From contig JAWKHR010000029.1 of the NCBI GenBank assembly GCA_041394725.1, positions 1-64,000 on the forward strand: a stretch of DNA of 64,000 bases. Direction: 5' to 3'. Positions 15,989 through 25,148 of the stretch are shown here, in pieces (positions within the stretch are counted from its first letter, which is position 1; the number at the start of each line of letters is the position of its first letter). A program made the position numbers and the translations under genes. The DNA is from JAWKHR01 sp041394725. GTDB taxonomy: Bacteria; Acidobacteriota; Vicinamibacteria; Vicinamibacterales; SCN-69-37. Under the pieces are notes generated by a model. The model worked only from the letters and a program-made list of their open reading frames with translations, was not told the origin of the DNA and ran no database searches.

Positions 15989-16340
15989 GGTGGAGGCGGC
16001 GGGAGTCGAACCCGCGTCCGAAAGGCCTGTCGCCGCAGGACTCTACATGTGTAGCCGGTCTTGTTGTTTCGCGGCCGTCGTCAAAGTCCGGCGAAAGCGC
16101 CGGCCGCTAGTCCGAATGGTGTCGCGCCGCCGCGCCGGACGCGCGTCGGAGCCGAGCCTGCTGAATGGCGTTCGTTCCCGGCCCGCAGGCTGGCCAGGAC
16201 GAACGTCACGACCTAGTTAGGCCGCGAGCGCGAGCTGCGTGTTCGCAGTTACGTTGGTGTTCCACTGGATTAACGAGCGAAGTGGAGAGCTCGACATGCA
16301 TCCCGCGGTCCCTTGCCCCCGTCGAAGCCAAGTCGCCCCC
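15988..16340 (-). ncRNA. ssrA: Transfer-messenger RNA
   Basis: About 353 nt. The 5' end GGGGGCGACTTGGCTTCGAC (from 16340) and the 3' end with TTCGACTCCCGCC and encoded CCA (15988-15990) pair as a tRNA-like acceptor stem (GGGGGCG with CGCCUCC) plus a TTCGA T-arm. The tag frame is 16246-16217: resume codon GCG, then AACACG..., encoding ANTQLALAA and a TAA stop, with the usual LALAA degradation signal at the end. It rescues stalled ribosomes with SmpB and tags the truncated protein for proteolysis. It is one continuous molecule, not the permuted two-piece form. Confidence 0.97.
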
Positions 16341-16358
16341 TGGGAAGACCGCTGCCTC

Positions 16359-16364
16359 ATTGTC
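16359..16364 (-). promoter_or_regulatory. Possible extended -10 box of ssrA
   Basis: GACAAT preceded by TGC on the minus strand, giving an expected start about 12 nt upstream of the mature tmRNA 5' end. The leader would be removed by RNase P. No good -35 is visible. Confidence 0.35.
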
Positions 16365-16414
16365 GCACAGGACCGGGGCGGACGTACCCGGTGGCCCCGG
16401 ACCAGGACGCGCCG

Positions 16415-17134
16415 ATGACCCGAGACGAGCAGCAGCTGCGCCAGACGATCGACCTCGTGTTGAGCCGCATCCGCCAGGACGTCGAGACGCACCTCGAGAC
16501 GCTGGCGATGGAACTCCTGCGCGTGGTCGAGCGGCGCGACGTGCACGGCGCGCCCGACGTCAAGAAGGCGGCGGTGGAGATCGCCCGCGCGGTCGCCAAG
16601 GGCGGAGACCAGGCGCGCCAGGACCTGATGGCCCGGCTCGCCGACGCGGTCCGCGGGCTCGACGACGCGGGCACACTGCGATCGACCATGGAAGCCCTCG
16701 GGCGCGGGGCGGCGGCCGAGGCGCAGCGCGTTGCGGTCCTGCTGGTCGATGACGAGACCCTGCGCAACTGGGGGCACTACGGCTTCGCGGCGGGGCAGGG
16801 GCCGGTGGACTTCTCGATCGCGGCCTCGCCGCTGATCGCCGCGTCCATCCGCATGCGCCAGGTGAACCTGGTGCCGCCGGCCGGCAGCCGACCCGATCCG
16901 TCGCTGCCGGCCTTCATGCGCGTGCCGCCCGGATGCGTCGGCCAGGTCATTCCGCTCGTCGTGGGCGGCCAGGTCGTGGCGGTCGTCTATGCGGACGGTC
17001 CCGAGCGACCCGGTGACGCGCTGGGGCCGGCCGTCTGGACCGAGCACGTCGAGGTGCTGGTCCGCCATGCCGCCGCCCGACTGGAGAACCTGACGACCCG
17101 GCGGGCCGTTGAGGTGTTGACCACGTCCGCCTGA
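16415..17134 (+). CDS. GAF-like domain protein of unknown function
   Basis: 239 residues from ATG 16415 (GTG 16391 is possible). The N-terminal half is predicted alpha-helical and amphipathic (TRDEQQLRQTIDLVLSRI, then ETHLETLAMELLRVVE), probably a coiled coil. Residues about 110-225 look like a GAF/PAS-type sensor fold: RVAVLLVDDETLRNWGHYGF, then SIAASPLIAASIRM, then VGQVIPLVVGGQVVAVVYAD. There is no signal peptide, so it is cytoplasmic. It ends 10 bp before the lytic transglycosylase gene and may share its transcript. No ligand or partner can be named. Confidence 0.65.
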   Translation: MTRDEQQLRQTIDLVLSRIRQDVETHLETLAMELLRVVERRDVHGAPDVKKAAVEIARAVAKGGDQARQDLMARLADAVRGLDDAGTLRSTMEALGRGAAAEAQRVAVLLVDDETLRNWGHYGFAAGQGPVDFSIAASPLIAASIRMRQVNLVPPAGSRPDPSLPAFMRVPPGCVGQVIPLVVGGQVVAVVYADGPERPGDALGPAVWTEHVEVLVRHAAARLENLTTRRAVEVLTTSA

Positions 17135-17144
17135 GGTACGACAA

Positions 17145-19319
17145 TTGAAATCCATGCGCCCAGCCCGGTCCGGACCGACGACGACCTTCGGCACCGCGAT
17201 CGCGATGGGCCTGTGCCTGCTGATCGCGGCCGATCCCGGTCGCGTGGAGGGCATGGATCCCCAGACCGCGTCGGCGGAGGCTCCGCCGCTCTGGATCGCC
17301 CCGGCGCCGGACGCGCCGGGCGCCGACTCGCCGATGGCGAAGGCGGTGGCCGACCTCGACGCCGGGCATGCCGAAGCGGCGCTCGCCGCGTTTGCCGCCG
17401 GCGCGCGCGACCCGGTGACCGGCGGCTACGCCCTCCTGCACGTCGCGCAGGCGCAGATCGCGCTGGAGCGCCTCGACGATGCCGCGTTCACGGTCGGGCA
17501 GCTCCTCCGTACCCGGCCGACCGGCGCGCTGCTCGAGGCGGCGCGCTGGATCGAGGCCGACCTGGCCCGCGAGCAGGGCGCGCCACAGGACCGCGTGCGC
17601 ACGCTCCAGGCGGTATTGGCCCTGAATCCGCAGCGCGCGTCCGAGGCGCTGCTCGCGCTGGGCCGCGCCGCGCTCGAGACCGACGACCGCGCCCTCGCGC
17701 TCGCCGCCTTCAAGCGCGTCTACTACGACTTCCCGCTGACCGACGAGGCCCGGGACGCCGACGTCGAGATCGGCCGGCTCGTCCCGATGCGCGTCGGGTC
17801 GCCCGAGGACTTCGCGAAGGAGCTCCAGCGGGCCGAACGGCTGTTCGCCGCGCGCCGCTACACGGACGCGCGCAAGGCGTTTCAGGCGGTCCGGCCGGCG
17901 GCGGGCGGCGACGACCGCGCGCGCATCGATCTGCGGCTGGCCGAGGCCGACTTCCAGGTCGGCCGCTACACGGCCGCCCGGACCGCGCTGGCGGCGTACC
18001 TGAAGAAGGCCGACGCGCCGGACCGCGCCGAGGCCGAGTACTACGACCTGTCGGCGCTCGCGAAGCTCCGCCGGTACGACAGCTACGTCGCCGCGGCACG
18101 GCGGTTCGTGGACGCGCACGCCGGCGACCCGCTCGCGATTCGGGTCCTCGACGATCTCGGCACCCACTACATCCTGCAGGACGATGACGGGAAGGCCGCC
18201 GAGGTCTTCACCGAGATCTATCGGCGTGATCCCGAGGGCCCGTACGCGGCGCGCGCCGCCTGGAAAGCCGGGTGGTGGGCGTACAAGAACGACGACTATC
18301 GGGAGACGATCCGCCTGTTCGAGTCGGCGCCGGCCGTGCACACGCGATCCGACTACAAACCGTCCTGGTTCTACTGGGCGGCGCGCTCGCACGAACACCT
18401 CGGCGAGGTGGCCGCGGCCGAGGCCGGCTACCGCCGGACGATCGAGGCCTACCGCAATTCCTACTACGGCCGGCAGGCCGCGCTCGAGCTGGAGCGGCTG
18501 ACCGCGGCCTCGCGCCCGGTCGGCGCGTCCCCGGTGTCGCCGGCGAGCCTGACGCTGCCGCCCAGCGTCACCGCCGCGCCGCTGCCCGACAACGCCCCCC
18601 TCATCCGCGCGCTGCTCGGCCAGGGACTCTGGGGGGACGCGCTGGCGGAGCTGCGAGCGCTCCAGCGGGCCGGCCAGGGCACCCCCGTCGTCGAGGCCAC
18701 CATCGCCTACGCGCTCAACCGGCAGGGGCAGCTGCGCCCGGCCATCTCGGCCATGCGCCGGGCGTACCCGCAGTTCATGGCCGCGGGCGGCGAGGCGCTG
18801 CCCGAGGAGATCCTGCGGATCATCTTCCCGGTCGACTACTGGCCGATCATCCGCGAGCGCGCGGCCGAGCGCGACCTCGATCCGTACCTGCTGCTCGCGC
18901 TGATCGCGCAGGAATCCACGTTCCAGGCCGACGTCCGTTCCGCGGCCAACGCCTACGGCCTGATGCAGATCCTGCCGTCCACCGGCCGTCGGTATGCCTC
19001 GCGCCTGGGCATCCAGCCGTTCCGCACGTCACGGCTGACCGACCCGGCCGTCAACGTCCGCATCGGCACGACCTACTTCGCGGACCTGCTCCGGCAGTTC
19101 GGGGACCCGGCCGCGGCGCTCGCGGCCTACAACGCGGGCGAGAACCGCGTGAGCCGGTGGCTGTCCGAGCGGCCGGGCATCGACCGCGACGAGTTCATCG
19201 ACGACATCCCGTTTCCCGAGACGCAGAACTACGTGAAACGGATTCTTGGCACGGCGGAAGACTACCGGCTACTCTACGGCCACCTGACCCGCCAGACGGC
19301 GTCAGGCCGCCGCCCATGA
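17145..19319 (+). CDS. Soluble lytic murein transglycosylase with TPR-like repeats
   Basis: 724 residues. TTG 17145 is chosen because GAGGT (17133-17137) lies 7 nt ahead; ATG 17154 lacks a well-placed site. A hydrophobic export signal (GTAIAMGLCLLIAA) is followed by about 500 residues of helical TPR-like repeats. The C-terminal SLT domain (about 560-715) has catalytic Glu in LIAQESTFQ, then NAYGLMQILPSTGRRYA, LAAYNAGENRV and PETQNYVKRI. It cleaves peptidoglycan glycan strands in the periplasm, making 1,6-anhydro ends (Slt70 type). Its stop overlaps the next start (ATGA). Confidence 0.93.
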   Translation: MKSMRPARSGPTTTFGTAIAMGLCLLIAADPGRVEGMDPQTASAEAPPLWIAPAPDAPGADSPMAKAVADLDAGHAEAALAAFAAGARDPVTGGYALLHVAQAQIALERLDDAAFTVGQLLRTRPTGALLEAARWIEADLAREQGAPQDRVRTLQAVLALNPQRASEALLALGRAALETDDRALALAAFKRVYYDFPLTDEARDADVEIGRLVPMRVGSPEDFAKELQRAERLFAARRYTDARKAFQAVRPAAGGDDRARIDLRLAEADFQVGRYTAARTALAAYLKKADAPDRAEAEYYDLSALAKLRRYDSYVAAARRFVDAHAGDPLAIRVLDDLGTHYILQDDDGKAAEVFTEIYRRDPEGPYAARAAWKAGWWAYKNDDYRETIRLFESAPAVHTRSDYKPSWFYWAARSHEHLGEVAAAEAGYRRTIEAYRNSYYGRQAALELERLTAASRPVGASPVSPASLTLPPSVTAAPLPDNAPLIRALLGQGLWGDALAELRALQRAGQGTPVVEATIAYALNRQGQLRPAISAMRRAYPQFMAAGGEALPEEILRIIFPVDYWPIIRERAAERDLDPYLLLALIAQESTFQADVRSAANAYGLMQILPSTGRRYASRLGIQPFRTSRLTDPAVNVRIGTTYFADLLRQFGDPAAALAAYNAGENRVSRWLSERPGIDRDEFIDDIPFPETQNYVKRILGTAEDYRLLYGHLTRQTASGRRP

Positions 19320-20506
19320 CCCGACCTCGATCCTCCGACAAGGCCTCCCGGTTCACCGAGTCGGTGATCCGCGAGATGACGCGCCTGGCGAACCAGCATG
19401 GCGCCGTGAACCTCTCGCAGGGCTTCCCGGACTTCCCGGCGCCCGCGGCGCTCAAGGACGCGGCGTGCGACGCGATCCGCGCCGACGTCAACCAGTACGC
19501 GGTGACGTGGGGGGCCAAGCCCCTGCGCGACGCGATTGCGGCCGACGTCGGCGCCCGCTACGGCCTGGCGGTCGATCCGGAGCGGCACGTCACCGTCTGC
19601 TGCGGGTCCACCGAGGCCATGATGGCGACGATGCTCGCCATCGTCGATCCCGGAGACGAGGTGATCGTCTTCGAGCCGTTCTACGAGAACTACGGCCCCG
19701 ACGCGATCCTCTCGGGCGCGACGCCGCGCTACGTCACGCTGCGGGAACCCGCGCCTGGCGGCGACTGGACGTTCGACCCGGACGAGCTGGCCGCGGCGTT
19801 CTCGGATCGCACGCGGGCGATCGTCATCAACACGCCGAACAACCCGACGGGCAAGGTGTTCACGCGGGCGGAGCTCGAGACGATCGCGGCGCTCTGCCGG
19901 CGGTGGGACGTCATCGCCATCACCGACGAGATCTACGAGCACATCCTCTACGACGGCGCGACGCACGTGCCGCTGGCCACGCTCGACGGCATGGCGGACC
20001 GCACCGTCACGATCAACAGCATCTCGAAGACGTTCAGCGTGACGGGCTGGCGCGTCGGCTGGACGATCGCGCCGCCCGACCTCACGGGCGCCATCCGGAA
20101 GGTGCACGACTTCCTGACGGTCGGCGCGGCCGCGCCCCTCCAGGCCGCCGCCGCGGCGGCCATCCGGGCGCCCGGCGGGTACTACGCCGAACTGGCGGCG
20201 AGCTACCGCGAGAAACGCGATCGGCTGATGGGCGTGCTGACCGGGGCGGGGTTCGTGTGCTACCAGCCGCGCGGCGCGTACTACATCATGACGGACATCT
20301 CCGCCTTCGGCTTCCCGGACGACGTCGCGTTCGCGCGGCACCTGGTGACCGAGGTCGGCGTGGCGTCCGTGCCGGGCAGCAGCTTCTACCGCGATCCCGC
20401 GTCGGGCCGGCAGAAGGTGCGCTTCTGTTTCTGCAAGAAGGAAGAGACCCTCGCGGCGGCCGAGGCGCGGCTGCGCACCCTCAGGGCGGCCAGCCAGGCT
20501 GGGTGA
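19316..20506 (+). CDS. PLP-dependent class I/II aminotransferase (kynurenine/methionine aminotransferase type)
   Basis: 396 residues from ATG 19316, overlapping the transglycosylase stop. Fold-type I signatures are clear: NLSQGFPDFPAP near the N-terminus, INTPNNPTGKVF, ITDEIYEH with the cofactor-binding Asp, and the Schiff-base Lys in SISKTFSVTGWRVGW. The combination NLSQGFPDF plus CFCKKEETL is typical of the kynurenine-oxoglutarate / methionine aminotransferase branch. It is cytoplasmic and probably acts on aromatic or sulphur amino acids. Its link to the upstream cell-wall enzyme is only operonic. Confidence 0.9.
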   Translation: MTRPRSSDKASRFTESVIREMTRLANQHGAVNLSQGFPDFPAPAALKDAACDAIRADVNQYAVTWGAKPLRDAIAADVGARYGLAVDPERHVTVCCGSTEAMMATMLAIVDPGDEVIVFEPFYENYGPDAILSGATPRYVTLREPAPGGDWTFDPDELAAAFSDRTRAIVINTPNNPTGKVFTRAELETIAALCRRWDVIAITDEIYEHILYDGATHVPLATLDGMADRTVTINSISKTFSVTGWRVGWTIAPPDLTGAIRKVHDFLTVGAAAPLQAAAAAAIRAPGGYYAELAASYREKRDRLMGVLTGAGFVCYQPRGAYYIMTDISAFGFPDDVAFARHLVTEVGVASVPGSSFYRDPASGRQKVRFCFCKKEETLAAAEARLRTLRAASQAG

Positions 20507-20560
20507 CGTCGTCGCCCGTGGCGCGCGGACGCCTCGCCGCGGCGTCCGGCCGGCGCCGGC

Positions 20561-22156
20561 TCAGGGCGTCCGAATCAGCTCGTACAGGGACACACTGCCG
20601 TCCTCGCCGATCAGGCGCAGGTACGGCCGGAGGTCCGGCCAGGCCTCGCGCAGCCGCGCGGCGTCCGCCGGGTCGTACAGATCCCAGTGCACCACCACGT
20701 AGCGGGCGTGATGGTCGCGCAGCGCGGCGAACGCGTCGAGCGACGGGAACGTCGACAGCCGCCGCATGTCGTCCACGGCCCGCGGCGGGAAGTGGTCGCT
20801 GTAGCCGTTGACGAGCGGCTGCCAGTGCACCGTGGACATCAGCATGTACTCGGTGTGCCGCTGGCGGTCGAAGGTGCCGGCGAAGTACGGGAACTCGACC
20901 ACGGGCGCGCGTGGAAGTCCGGCGAGGGTGCGATAGACGGCCGGCACGCGCGGCGCGTCGACGAGGTTGAAGGTCCGCACGAACGACCCGGCGACCGACA
21001 GGGCCAGCACCGCCGCGACGACGATCGACGACCAGCCGGTTGGCACTCGTGACCGCAGGCGCTCGAGCCCCGCGCCGGCGAGCACCGCGAGGACCAGGGT
21101 CACCACCAGTCCCAGCCGCGACGGCGCCCTCAGCATCGCGAAGAACGGCAGCACCTCGTGGAGGGCGGCGTAGAGCCCGGCGTCCGGACCGAACGAGGCC
21201 CAGAGCGCCAGCAGGCCGAGCGCCAGGTAGAAGCCGGCGATTCGCTGCGACAGCCCGGTGCGGCCGCCGGGCAGGGCGCCGAACGCGCCCAGGCCGAGCG
21301 CGAGGAAGCCCGGGAAAAGGACCTCCTTCCAGCTGCCGAGCCACGGCAGCAGCCACGCGTGCAGGACCATGGGCGAGGCGAAGTAGGCGCGCCAGTCGGC
21401 CGAGTTGATCCGCGCGTCGTCGAGCGACCGGCCGAAGCCCTCGGCGCGGATGTCCATGAGGCAGGTAGGCCGGCGCCACCAGCGCGACGGCCACCAGCGC
21501 GGCGCGCCCAGCGAAGGCCCCAGTATCGCCAGTCGCGCCAGCGGCCGGCCGCGCCGAACCACGCGACACCGAAACCGGCCATCAGGCCGGCGAAGACGCC
21601 GTAGTAGCCGCACGAGAGGCCGGTGAGGGCCATCACCGCGCCGAGCGCGGCCGCGCGGCGCCGACGCCCGGCCGATCGACGAAGTGGTGCACCGCGAAGC
21701 GTGAGCGGCAGGCCGAACGACATCCAGAGGCTGGATGTGCGGCAGGTGCGAGTAGATGAACGGGCAGAACGCGAAGGTGAGTCCCGCCAGCGCCGCGCCG
21801 GCCGCGCCGATCCCGAGGTGCCGCGCGAGGGCGAACGTGCACGTCGCCGAAAGCACAAAGGCGGAGGAGGATCAGCACGTTCGCGGCGAGGTACGAGGTT
21901 ACGAGTCGCCACCCAGAGCGGCACGGCGACGGCGCCGGCCACGGGTTCGCCTCGGAGTAGGCAGGCGCGCGCGGCGCCGGGTCGAAGATGTTCGCGTCCC
22001 CAGGTTCCACGGGTCGCCCGACAGCGCGTGTGCCACCCACGCGACGTTCCAGAGCTGTAGCGCCCGTCGCCACTGTCCGCACGCCCCAGCCGGCCCAGGC
22101 CCGGCCAGCGGCGGGGTCACGAGGACGGCCAGAACCAGAACGGCCAGCGCGGGCAT
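20561..22156 (-). pseudogene. Frameshifted polytopic membrane protein (glycosyltransferase-like)
   Basis: The gene would start at ATG 22156 (MPALAVLVLAVLVTPPLAG) and end at 20561. Its conserved pieces (WNVAWVAHALSGDPWNLG, DANIFDP, YLAANVLILL, TFAFCPFIYSHLPHIQ, LWMSFGLPLTLR, VMALTGLSCGYYGVF, YFASPMVLHAWLLPWL) fall in three different frames. About ten single-base shifts are needed, near 22055, 21999, 21942, 21893, 21865, 21735, 21690, 21655, 21515 and 21467. The last 900 bp are intact, including MLRAPSRLGLVVTLVLAVLAG. The intact ancestor would be a ~530-residue multi-helix protein of the GT-C/YfhO-like sort. The cause is either real decay or a local sequencing/assembly error. Confidence 0.75.
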
Positions 22157-22389
22157 AGAGCTCTGGAGGACGTGGGGGGCCTCGAGGACCAGGGGGGCGG
22201 GAGGATATGGAGGGCATGGAGGAAAGCGGGGCTTTGGGGGACGTGGGGCGAACGTGGGGACGTGGGGAGAGCACCCTCGTTTCGGAAATCGGTCGGCGGG
22301 GGATCGGGGGGCAGCACGGGTTCAGGGTCGGCGCCGGAGGATCAGGCGGACATCACCGGTAGAATGCCCTCCGAAGGGCGGGATTCTAC
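22157..22389. repeat. G-rich low-complexity tract and a hairpin upstream of 22415
   Basis: 22157-22300 is built of purine-rich units (GGACGTGGGG, GGGGGACGTGGGG, GGGGACGTGGGGAG), like the arms of the 11199 inverted repeat. At 22359-22389, GTAGAATGCCCT pairs with AGGGC-GG-ATTCTAC around a CCGA loop, forming a strong stem with a two-base bulge 25 bp before the next gene. No promoter was recognised. The G-rich tract sits immediately beside the frameshifted gene. Confidence 0.55.
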
Positions 22390-22414
22390 TTCAGGCATCC
22401 CGCCAGTGTCCTGA

Positions 22415-25147
22415 ATGGCCGCCCTCCGTTCGTTCATCGGTCCGTTCGTCGTCGGCCTGGCCGTGTGGTGTGCCGCCGGGGACCTGACCGTCGCCGATCA
22501 GACCACGGCCACCGTTCGGCTGGCGGTGCCTGCGGCGTGGTGGGTGTTCGTCGTCGCCGCGGCGGGGGCGGCGGCCGTGCCGGGATGGCGGCGGCGACCC
22601 GTGGTCGCGACGCCGGCGCTGCTGGCCACGGTGCCGTGGTGGCCCCTGCCGATGCCGGCCGTCGGCCTCGTGTGGACGGGGCCGCTCGCTTGGCTGCCCA
22701 TCGGCATCGCCGCCTGCCTGGCGTTGGCCTCGCCTGTGTCGCGCGCGACGGCGCGCATCGTCGCGCGGGAGCCTCGGGCGGCGGTGCGGCTCGCCGGCGT
22801 GCTGACGCTGCTGGCGGCGCTGGCCACGGCCTGGTCCGTCGCGCCCCGGTTGCCCGGCGGCGACGAGCCACACTACCTCGTCATCACGCAGAGCCTGCTC
22901 CTGGACGGGGATCTGCGCATCCAGAACAACCACGATCGCGGTGACTACCGCGCCTACTTCGGGGGCACGCTGCGCCCGGACGTCATCCAGCGCGGCCGTG
23001 ACGGGGAGGTCTACTCCATTCACGCGCCCGGTACGTCCGTGCTGGTGCTGCCCGCGTTCGCCGTCTTCGGGTACCGGGGCGCCCAGGCGATGGTGCTGCT
23101 CTCGGGCGTGCTGGCGGCGATGCTGCTCTGGCAGGCCACGTGGCTGGCCACCCGGCGAACGGACGCGGCCTGGTTCGCCTGGGCGGCGGTGGCGCTGACG
23201 CCGACCTTCCTCCTGCAGAGCGTCACGCTGTTCCCCGACGGCTTCGGCATGCTCGCGACGGCCGGGGGGCTCTGGCTGATCGTGCGGCTCGGCTCGGCGG
23301 ACGCCCCGCCCGTCGGCGTCGCGCCGGTCGTGGCCGTCTCCGCCGCACTGGCGGTCCTCCCGTGGCTGCACACGCGCTTCGCGGTCATCGCCGGCGGACT
23401 CGGCCTCGCGATCGTCGTCCGGCTGATGCGGGCATCCGGTGCCGGACGCGTACGCCGGCTCGTGGCGTTCGCCGTGTTGCCGGCCCTCGCGGCGATTGGC
23501 TGGTTCGCCTACTTCCAGCTCATCTACGGCACGCCGAGTCCCGCCGCGCCGTACGGCACCGACACGAGCCTCACGCAGTGGCGCTTCGTGCCTGGCGGGC
23601 TTGCCGCGCTGGTCTTCGACCAGCAGTACGGCCTGCTGCCGTACTCTCCGGTGCTCGCGTGCTGGGCGGTCGGCCTGTGGCCGTGGCGCGGCGTGGACGC
23701 GTCTCCGTCCCGTACCCCTTCGACGCCGGCGCGCAGGGGCGCCGGCGCGGCAACCTGGATCGGCGCCGGCGTGACGGTGGCCTATCTCGCGGCCGTGGCG
23801 ATCTACTGGATGTGGTGGGCCGGGCTGCCCGCGCCGCCGGCCCGGTTCGCGGCGGCCGCGCTGCCGCTCGTGGCGCTGCCGGTCGGCGTGGCCTGGGCAC
23901 GGATCGGCCCGAACGGGCGGCGGCTGGCGGTGACGCTGCTTCTCGTCTCGCTGGCGACGACCGCGGTCGTGCTGGGCGTTGACCGCGGCGCGCTCGCGTG
24001 GAACATGCGTGACGCGGTGGCGCGCTGGCTCGACTGGCTCGGCCCCGTCGTGGACCTTGCCCGGGCCTGGCCGAGCTTCTTCTGGCGTCTCGATCCGGCG
24101 GATCTTTCGACCGAGTGGCCCTTCGTGCTGGCCTCGATCGTCTGGCTGGCCGTGCCGCTGCTGCTCGCGGCCGGCCTGCTGCGCCTGGCAGCCCGGGGCG
24201 GCTGGCCGGGCGACCACGTGAGGCTGGCGTGCGGATGGTGGGTCGCCGCGGCGGTGATGGCGACCGCGCAGGTCGGCTGGACGCTGGCCGGCGCGTCCGC
24301 GCCCCCGCCGGGCGTCCCTCGCGCGACCGCGCTCGATCCGGCCCGGTCGCAGCTCGACGTCCTGCGGCGCGCGGCCGATGGCGGCCCGGTCTGGCGTCTG
24401 GCTGCGCTCGGTGTCGGCCGTCCGGCGCACGCCGCCTCGCTGGCCCTGGTGCGGCCGGAATCGCCGGGCCGCACGGATGCGCCGCCGCCGTGGCTCGCGC
24501 TGGCCGGCGTGCCGGCTGGCGCCTATCAGCTCGAGATCGTCAAGGGCGACGGCCGGGGCACGACGCTCGTGGCCTCGCTCGGCCGATCGGCACCGGTGGG
24601 GCAGTGGGCCGTCGGTCCGGGCGCGCGGCAGGTCCTGCCGCTCGATCTGCCGGCCGGCGCCGATCGACTGGTCATCGCGCCACCGGACGGCGCCCCGTTG
24701 CCGCCGGACGCGCACGTCGCACTTCGGGCCGTCGCGCTCGAGCCGATGCCCGGCGGGCGGTTCGCCGTCGCGGCCGCCCGGCTCGGTCGCGCGACGGTGC
24801 TGCTGCTCGACGACGGCGTGTTCGTGGAACCGGAGGGCCTCTGGGTGCGGGGCGGGCGCGACGCGACCTTCCTGGTCGTCGGGCCGGCGGGGCAGGGCGG
24901 ACGTCTCCGGCTCGGCAACGCGCCGGTGCCGAACGACGTGCGGCTCGTGGTGGACGGCGCGGTCGTGCTCGACGAGGCGATGGCCGCCTCGGCGTCGCGC
25001 GAGGTATCCCTGCCGGCAACGCCGGACGGGCGCGTGCTCGTGTCGGTGAGGTCGTCGGGCGGATTCCGGCCCTCCGACCTCGGCGGGTCGGAGGACCGGC
25101 GGTATCTCGGGGTCCGGGTCGAACTGCGCGACCCGGCGGGACGGTAG
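22415..25147 (+). CDS. Large polytopic membrane protein, GT-C glycosyltransferase-like
   Basis: 910 residues from ATG 22415 with about 13-15 predicted membrane helices in the first ~620 residues. The loop after the early helices reads RLPGGDEPHYLVITQSLL, then GDLRIQNNHDRGDY. This matches the D-E catalytic loop position of dolichyl-phosphate-mannose-type (GT39/PMT) glycosyltransferases and their relatives. The C-terminal ~290 residues are a soluble, beta-rich periplasmic part (VPAGAYQLEIVKGDGRGT and ALEPMPGGRFAVAAARLG). It probably transfers a lipid-linked sugar on the outer face of the inner membrane. Donor and acceptor are unknown. Confidence 0.72.
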   Translation: MAALRSFIGPFVVGLAVWCAAGDLTVADQTTATVRLAVPAAWWVFVVAAAGAAAVPGWRRRPVVATPALLATVPWWPLPMPAVGLVWTGPLAWLPIGIAACLALASPVSRATARIVAREPRAAVRLAGVLTLLAALATAWSVAPRLPGGDEPHYLVITQSLLLDGDLRIQNNHDRGDYRAYFGGTLRPDVIQRGRDGEVYSIHAPGTSVLVLPAFAVFGYRGAQAMVLLSGVLAAMLLWQATWLATRRTDAAWFAWAAVALTPTFLLQSVTLFPDGFGMLATAGGLWLIVRLGSADAPPVGVAPVVAVSAALAVLPWLHTRFAVIAGGLGLAIVVRLMRASGAGRVRRLVAFAVLPALAAIGWFAYFQLIYGTPSPAAPYGTDTSLTQWRFVPGGLAALVFDQQYGLLPYSPVLACWAVGLWPWRGVDASPSRTPSTPARRGAGAATWIGAGVTVAYLAAVAIYWMWWAGLPAPPARFAAAALPLVALPVGVAWARIGPNGRRLAVTLLLVSLATTAVVLGVDRGALAWNMRDAVARWLDWLGPVVDLARAWPSFFWRLDPADLSTEWPFVLASIVWLAVPLLLAAGLLRLAARGGWPGDHVRLACGWWVAAAVMATAQVGWTLAGASAPPPGVPRATALDPARSQLDVLRRAADGGPVWRLAALGVGRPAHAASLALVRPESPGRTDAPPPWLALAGVPAGAYQLEIVKGDGRGTTLVASLGRSAPVGQWAVGPGARQVLPLDLPAGADRLVIAPPDGAPLPPDAHVALRAVALEPMPGGRFAVAAARLGRATVLLLDDGVFVEPEGLWVRGGRDATFLVVGPAGQGGRLRLGNAPVPNDVRLVVDGAVVLDEAMAASASREVSLPATPDGRVLVSVRSSGGFRPSDLGGSEDRRYLGVRVELRDPAGR

Positions 25148-25148
25148 G

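Noticed and set aside
15709..16110. A rightward frame containing RRRESNPRPK
   Set aside because: The ESNPRP peptide is the well-known artefact of translating the complement of a T-arm; here it is the 3' end of the tmRNA.
16217..17254. A leftward 345-codon frame ending in NTNVTANTQLALAA
   Set aside because: Its last residues are the tmRNA tag peptide; the rest is antisense to the GAF-like gene and the tmRNA body.
22359..22389. The hairpin before 22415 as a riboswitch or terminator
   Set aside because: It is a single stem with no conserved riboswitch core and no U-tract, so I recorded it only as a structure.
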